From positions 682,001 through 746,000 of the forward strand of contig NZ_CP033324.1 in NCBI RefSeq assembly GCF_003710085.1: DNA of 64,000 bases, written 5' to 3'. Below the pieces are notes generated by a model. The model was not told the DNA's origin, searched no databases, and saw nothing but the letters and a program-made list of their open reading frames with translations. Source of the stretch: Nocardioides pantholopis (GTDB lineage: Bacteria > Actinomycetota > Actinomycetes > Propionibacteriales > Nocardioidaceae). This document shows positions 59,982-64,000 of this stretch, piece by piece. The stretch's first letter is position 1. Each line of letters opens with the position of its first letter. Made by a program: the position numbers and the translations under genes.

Positions 59982-61277
59982 GTGAGCACGAGGACGTCCC
60001 TGATCCCCCTGGTGGCGGTCCTGGCGCTGGGTGCCCTGGCCGGCTGCTCGGACTCCGAGAAGGACGACGACGCGCCGAAGACGACCCCGCGCGAGCCGGC
60101 GCCGGTCGAGCTCGCCGTGGACGGCACCGATGAGCCGCTGCGCATCGGCGTGCTGATGACGCTCTCCTCCGAGCCCGGCCAGGGCGCCGAGCAGCGCCTG
60201 GGCGCCGCCGGTGCGCGGGTCGCGGAGTACCGCCTGGACCTGGGTGGCGCCGACGTCCAGCTCGAGGTCGTCGACGACGGCGGCGACGTCGACCGGGCGA
60301 GCGCTGCGGTCGAGGACTTCCTCACCGACGACGTCATCGGGATCGTCGCGGCCTCCAGCGGCGACCACCTCGACGGTGCGCTCGCGGAGGCGGCGGAGTC
60401 CGGCGTGCCGGTGCTGCTGCCCTACTACCGCTCCGAGGGTGCGCCGTCCGGCGTCTGGATGACGGGCCCCTCCGGCCCCGCCGTCGAGCAGCAGCTGCTC
60501 GCAGCCCTCGAGACCGACGGCCTCGGCAAGCCGTTCGTGGTCAGCGGCGACGGGGTCACGGCGGACGGCATCGGCTCGGCCGACGCCGCGACCCTGACCG
60601 GCGGCAACGCGGACGCCGTGGTGCGCCGGATCCGCCGGGCCGTCGAGGCGGGCTCGGTCGACAGCGTGGTCGTCGCCGCGTCGGCCGCGAGCCAGGCGCG
60701 GGTCGTCAGCCGGCTCCAGGGCGCCCTCCCCGAGCTCCCGGTGCTGCTGACCCCCGAGGCGCTCAGCCCCGTCTTCGCCAGCGAGCTGATCGAGGCCGGC
60801 GGCACCGCCGCGGGCCAGTTCGTGACCGTCGGCGTGGACGCCTCGGACCCCACCACGCTCACCTCGGCCCCGCACGCGGAGAGCGTCGCGTCGTACTTCG
60901 CCGCCCTGCGTCTCGCCGCTGGCGACGAGGCCGTGGGGGACCTGCTGGACGCGGGCGCGTTCGCTGACGTCGCGTCGGGCGCGGACACGGCCAGCCACGA
61001 CGCGGTGGTGGCGCTGGTGCGCGCCGCGGAGGCGGCCGGATCGACCGACCCGTCCGAGGTCGCCGGAGCCCTCGAGGGCCTCACCCTGGACGGCGGCGAC
61101 GGGCTCGCCGGGGCTCCGCTGGACTTCGGCAGCGCCGAGGCGCTCGCCCCGGAGTCCGTGGTCACGCTGCGGGCGACCCTGCAGGACCCGGGCGTGCGTC
61201 CCGCGGCCGCACCGACCGAGGACGCCGCTCGGCTCTTCTGGTTCGCCGTGCCGGTCGACGACACCGAAACCGGCTGA
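59982..61277 (+). CDS. lipoprotein with periplasmic-binding type 1-like fold
   Basis: A 431-residue lipoprotein: signal peptide with LAGC and modified C22, then a two-lobed Leu/Ile/Val-binding-type fold (LRIGVLMTLSSEPGQGAEQRLGAAGARVAEYRLDLGG; VIGIVAASSGDHLDGALAEAAESGVPVLLPYY; SVDSVVVAASAASQARVVSRLQG). No transporter genes accompany it, so a sensory or structural role next to the kinase is possible. The start is GTG at 59982; a GTG at 59973 overlapping the upstream stop would add three residues. The ribosome site GAGGGG serves either poorly. It is in an operon with the upstream gene. Confidence 0.8.
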   Translation: MSTRTSLIPLVAVLALGALAGCSDSEKDDDAPKTTPREPAPVELAVDGTDEPLRIGVLMTLSSEPGQGAEQRLGAAGARVAEYRLDLGGADVQLEVVDDGGDVDRASAAVEDFLTDDVIGIVAASSGDHLDGALAEAAESGVPVLLPYYRSEGAPSGVWMTGPSGPAVEQQLLAALETDGLGKPFVVSGDGVTADGIGSADAATLTGGNADAVVRRIRRAVEAGSVDSVVVAASAASQARVVSRLQGALPELPVLLTPEALSPVFASELIEAGGTAAGQFVTVGVDASDPTTLTSAPHAESVASYFAALRLAAGDEAVGDLLDAGAFADVASGADTASHDAVVALVRAAEAAGSTDPSEVAGALEGLTLDGGDGLAGAPLDFGSAEALAPESVVTLRATLQDPGVRPAAAPTEDAARLFWFAVPVDDTETG

Positions 61278-61281
61278 GGTC

Positions 61282-63321
61282 ATGGACGTGGCGGACCGCC
61301 GCGCCCTCGGGAGCCGCTACGAGCTCGTCGCACGGCTCGGTGCGGGCGCCATGGGCGAGGTGTGGCGCACCTGGGACCGGGTCGGCGAGACGTACGTCGC
61401 CGCCAAGCTGCTGCGCCGGGACCTGACCCGGGACCCGGAGATCGTCACCCGGTTCATCCAGGAGCGCTCGATCCTCCTCGAGCTGCGCCACCCCAGCATC
61501 GTGCGGGTCCACGACCTGGTCGTGGAGGGCGAGGACCTCGCGATCGTGATGGACCTGGTCGACGGGCCCAACCTCGGCACCCATCTGCGCTCGCGCGGCA
61601 CCCTGGCGGCCGGCGACGCGATCAGCGTCACGATCGCGGTGCTCGACGCGCTCGCCGCCGCGCACGACCAGCGCTGCCTGCACCGCGACGTCAAGCCCGA
61701 CAACGTGCTGCTGGCGAGCACCGAGGACCTCGCGGGGGAGCGGGTCAAGCTCTCCGACTTCGGCATCGCCCGGCTGGCCCAGGAGTCGACGGTGCAGGCC
61801 ACCGGTCTGCTCGGCACCCCTGGCTACATGCCGCCCGAGCTGTTCGTGCACGGCACCTTCAACGCCTCCTCCGACGTCTACGCCACGGGGGTCCTGCTCT
61901 ACGAGCTGCTGGCCGGCCGGACGCCGTTCTCCGGCAAGGGCACCGCGCACACCGTCGGCTACCGGCACGTCAACGTCGAGCCGCCCCGGCTCCCGGTCGC
62001 CCCGCCGCTGTGGCACGTGGTGTCCACGATGCTCTCCAAGGACCCCACCCTGCGGCTCTCTGCCCGGGCGACCGCGCAGGCGCTGCGGGACCTGCCGCCC
62101 GAGGTGCTCGCCGCCGAGGCGCTGCCGGTGCAGCCGGCCCCGGACCAGTGGGAGGACGCCCAGCGGACCTCGATCCGCGCCGCGCCGCTGCGGGTGCAGG
62201 CCGCTCCCGCCGACCTGGACGTCGGCCAGACCAACCTGCACGCCGTACCCGCCGAGTCGCTCGCGGAGCTGCTGGCCGCCCCCGGGCAGGTCGAGGCGCT
62301 GGTCCCCGGCGCCGACCCTGACGCGTCGTCGATGACGCAGATCGGTGCCCCGGCGCCCCGGCACGCGCCGGCCCGCCTGGTGCCGGGGGTGACCTCGGCC
62401 GACCTCGGCCCCGAGGGCGGCCACCGGCGCCGCTGGCCGTGGGTGGCCGGCGTGGCGGGGGTCCTGGCGGTGCTCACGGTCGTGCTGCTGCTGACCGGCG
62501 TGATTGGCGGCGGTGACGACGACGGCGCGAAGAAGGACACGCCCGGTCCCGGGCAGGACGCGGCGATCACCGCGACCGGCCAGGGCGAGCGCTACGCGAC
62601 CGGCCTGGAGGTCGAGAGCGCGGCGGAGTACGACCCGGTGGGCGGGGTCGCCCGGGTCACCTTCACCTACGAGACCTCTCGGACCCCGCTCTCCGGGGAG
62701 CTGATGCAGGTGCTGCCCGCGAGCCCGGGGGAGACCACCTGCCCGGCCGCGGAGTGGGCCGGCGGCGCCCGGGTGACCGCTATCAACCCGACCGTGTCCG
62801 GCCTGTCGGTGCGCTGCGGCTGGCGGGTGGACCCGGGCACCATCGACCAGCCGGTCGAGGTCACGGCCGACGTCTACGTGGACCTGGAGCCCTCCAGCGA
62901 CGCGCTGCAGCAGTGGCTCGACAGCGCCGAGGAGGCGACCGGCGCGGCCCTGGACGCCGTACCGGCCGGCTACGACTACGCAGTGCAGCGGATGCAGGGC
63001 ATCTCGATCTCCGTCGGCAGCGTCACCCGGCGCTCCAGCCGCCAGCCGATCCCGTACGCCGTACTGCCGGTGTGGCCCGGTGGTCCCGACCCGGTCAACC
63101 CGCTCTACCGCAGCCCGTCCAAGGGCGCCCCGCCCACCGACGCCCTGCGCAACGTGGCCGGCGGGGGGCTCGAGGCCGTCGACGTCGACGCCTGCCGCGG
63201 CGCCATCGTGGGCGGGGTCGACCTGGAGGCCGACTTCGCCTTCCGCGGCTGCACGCTCGGCGTGACGATCGGCGAGCTCAGCGCCGAGACGAGCTTCGAC
63301 ATCCTCCCCTCCGGCAGCTAG
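61282..63321 (+). CDS. transmembrane serine/threonine protein kinase (PknB-like)
   Basis: A 679-residue receptor-like kinase. The kinase domain (about 13-270) has the P-loop GAGAMGEV (20-27), K42, HRDVKPDN (134-141) and DFG (159-161), all intact. A juxtamembrane linker follows (271-383). One membrane helix lies at about 385-409, then an extracellular domain of about 270 residues with several cysteines, not PASTA repeats and not recognised. It starts 4 bases after the lipoprotein stop and ends 10 bases before an FHA-domain gene, an obvious kinase and phosphothreonine-reader pairing. No PP2C phosphatase is seen before the window ends. Confidence 0.92.
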   Translation: MDVADRRALGSRYELVARLGAGAMGEVWRTWDRVGETYVAAKLLRRDLTRDPEIVTRFIQERSILLELRHPSIVRVHDLVVEGEDLAIVMDLVDGPNLGTHLRSRGTLAAGDAISVTIAVLDALAAAHDQRCLHRDVKPDNVLLASTEDLAGERVKLSDFGIARLAQESTVQATGLLGTPGYMPPELFVHGTFNASSDVYATGVLLYELLAGRTPFSGKGTAHTVGYRHVNVEPPRLPVAPPLWHVVSTMLSKDPTLRLSARATAQALRDLPPEVLAAEALPVQPAPDQWEDAQRTSIRAAPLRVQAAPADLDVGQTNLHAVPAESLAELLAAPGQVEALVPGADPDASSMTQIGAPAPRHAPARLVPGVTSADLGPEGGHRRRWPWVAGVAGVLAVLTVVLLLTGVIGGGDDDGAKKDTPGPGQDAAITATGQGERYATGLEVESAAEYDPVGGVARVTFTYETSRTPLSGELMQVLPASPGETTCPAAEWAGGARVTAINPTVSGLSVRCGWRVDPGTIDQPVEVTADVYVDLEPSSDALQQWLDSAEEATGAALDAVPAGYDYAVQRMQGISISVGSVTRRSSRQPIPYAVLPVWPGGPDPVNPLYRSPSKGAPPTDALRNVAGGGLEAVDVDACRGAIVGGVDLEADFAFRGCTLGVTIGELSAETSFDILPSGS

Positions 63322-63331
63322 GAGCACGCAC

Positions 63332-64000
63332 TTGCGCATCACCGTCACCCTCGAGACCCCGAGCGCCAGCGCCGACGTCCTCGTGGACTGCGACGACGCG
63401 ACCCCGGCGGCCGCGCTCGACGCCACGCTGTGCGGGCAGGTCGGCATGGCCGCGGGCTCGATGGTGGTGGCGCCGCGCAGCACCGACTCCCGGCCGGCCC
63501 CGACGACCGGGACCATCGCGGACCTGGGGCTGCGCGACGGCATGCGGGTGGGCTTCGGCTCCCACCAGCCCGCCGTACCGCTCCCGTCCGACCGGGGCGT
63601 GCAGCTGCACGTCGTCGGTGGCCCGGACAGCGGCGCGGTCTTCGCGCTGCCGCTGGGGGTCCACGAGGTGGGCCGCAGCGGGCCGGTGTCCTGGCGGGAC
63701 CACTCGCTCTCGCGCCGGCACTGCCGGGTCGTCGTGAGCCCGGAGTCCGCCACCGTCACCGACCTCGGCTCCAGCAACGGGACCCGGGTCGACGGCGAGG
63801 ACTGCGAGCCGCACGAGCCGCGCCCGTGGGGGTTCGGCCAGGTGCTCGAGATCGGCGACTCGCTGGTCGAGCTGCGGCCCGCCCGGCCCTCCGACGCCAC
63901 TGTCGAGACCGGGGACCCGGGATGGCTGGGGTTCCTGCGGCCGCCGCGGATCGTGCCGTTCCACGCCTCCCCGAGCGTCGAGGTGCCGAGCGCGCCGAAG
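63332..64000 (+). CDS. FHA-domain protein, probable N-terminus of an EssC/FtsK-type ATPase (partial)
   Basis: An open frame of 223 codons running off the window. It starts at TTG, with GGAG 8 bases upstream, directly after the kinase stop. Residues 1-75 (RITVTLETPSASADVLVDCDD...GLRDGMRVGF) look like a ubiquitin-like domain. Residues 85-195 form an FHA domain with VGRS, SLSRRHCRV and DLGSSNGTRVDG, the phosphothreonine-binding residues. The final visible stretch WLGFLRPPRIVPF recalls, from memory, the junction after the FHA domain in actinobacterial FtsK/SpoIIIE (EssC/EccC-like) secretion ATPases. The ATPase domains would lie beyond 64,000 and cannot be confirmed here. Confidence 0.72.
   Translation, partial: MRITVTLETPSASADVLVDCDDATPAAALDATLCGQVGMAAGSMVVAPRSTDSRPAPTTGTIADLGLRDGMRVGFGSHQPAVPLPSDRGVQLHVVGGPDSGAVFALPLGVHEVGRSGPVSWRDHSLSRRHCRVVVSPESATVTDLGSSNGTRVDGEDCEPHEPRPWGFGQVLEIGDSLVELRPARPSDATVETGDPGWLGFLRPPRIVPFHASPSVEVPSAPK

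Overview
The window is a 64 kb chromosomal stretch of a very GC-rich actinobacterium, most likely Nocardioides or another member of the Nocardioidaceae. This rests on codon use, the coproporphyrin-type heme genes, DUF3000, a DinB2-type polymerase, split LigD-polymerase/LigC genes and the tRNA-Gln - glmU - prsA order. It is an inference from gene content; no rRNA is present. Genes are tightly packed, often with ATGA/GTGA overlaps. There is no prophage, CRISPR array or intact insertion sequence. About 55 protein genes and one tRNA gene are supported, one gene being broken by a frameshift and one running off the right edge.

0-13 kb: TerC and TspO membrane proteins, the rRNA methyltransferase RlmC, a secreted ScyD/ScyE-like beta-propeller protein, an aldo/keto reductase, a DksA/TraR-type zinc-finger protein, a Fur-type regulator and catalase behind a perfect 20-bp palindrome, a gluconate uptake/phosphorylation operon, and a mismatch-specific uracil/thymine glycosylase. 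13-19 kb: a run of envelope and secreted proteins (lipoproteins, a phosphodiester glycosidase, a matrixin-like metalloprotease), then a lower-GC patch, a 21-bp degenerate repeat and a solitary type III-like DNA methyltransferase. This is the clearest accessory segment.

19-32 kb: a FUSC-type membrane protein, a DinB2-like Y-family polymerase lacking the aromatic steric gate, a YbdK-type carboxylate-amine ligase, a frameshifted ThrE exporter, a Baeyer-Villiger-type monooxygenase/SDR/DUF402 operon with a divergent TetR regulator, ornithine aminotransferase, a two-component system and an AraC-type regulator. 32-49 kb: HrpA helicase, an orphan solute-binding lipoprotein, RNase D, DUF3000, and a heme locus (hemE ... 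hemY-hemQ) split by a NYN gene and a sulfonate monooxygenase operon with two flavin reductases; then a BBE-type flavoprotein and MsrB.

49-57 kb: a chemotaxis receptor with a codon-use mosaic, a split NHEJ-type pair (LigD-like polymerase and LigC ligase) around a structured non-coding spacer, then tRNA-Gln(TTG) abutting glmU, and prsA. 57-64 kb: a large secreted or anchored protein, a periplasmic-binding-like lipoprotein, a transmembrane Ser/Thr kinase, and the start of an FHA-domain protein that looks like an EssC/FtsK-type ATPase. This last block is the best candidate for an under-described system: a possible kinase-linked type VII-like secretion locus continuing past the window.

A recurring regulatory theme is a TANNNT-type -10 box ending only 6-9 bases before the start codon, implying many leaderless mRNAs. 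Another is a TGAGC stop context, which makes convergent gene ends form small hairpins containing both stop codons.
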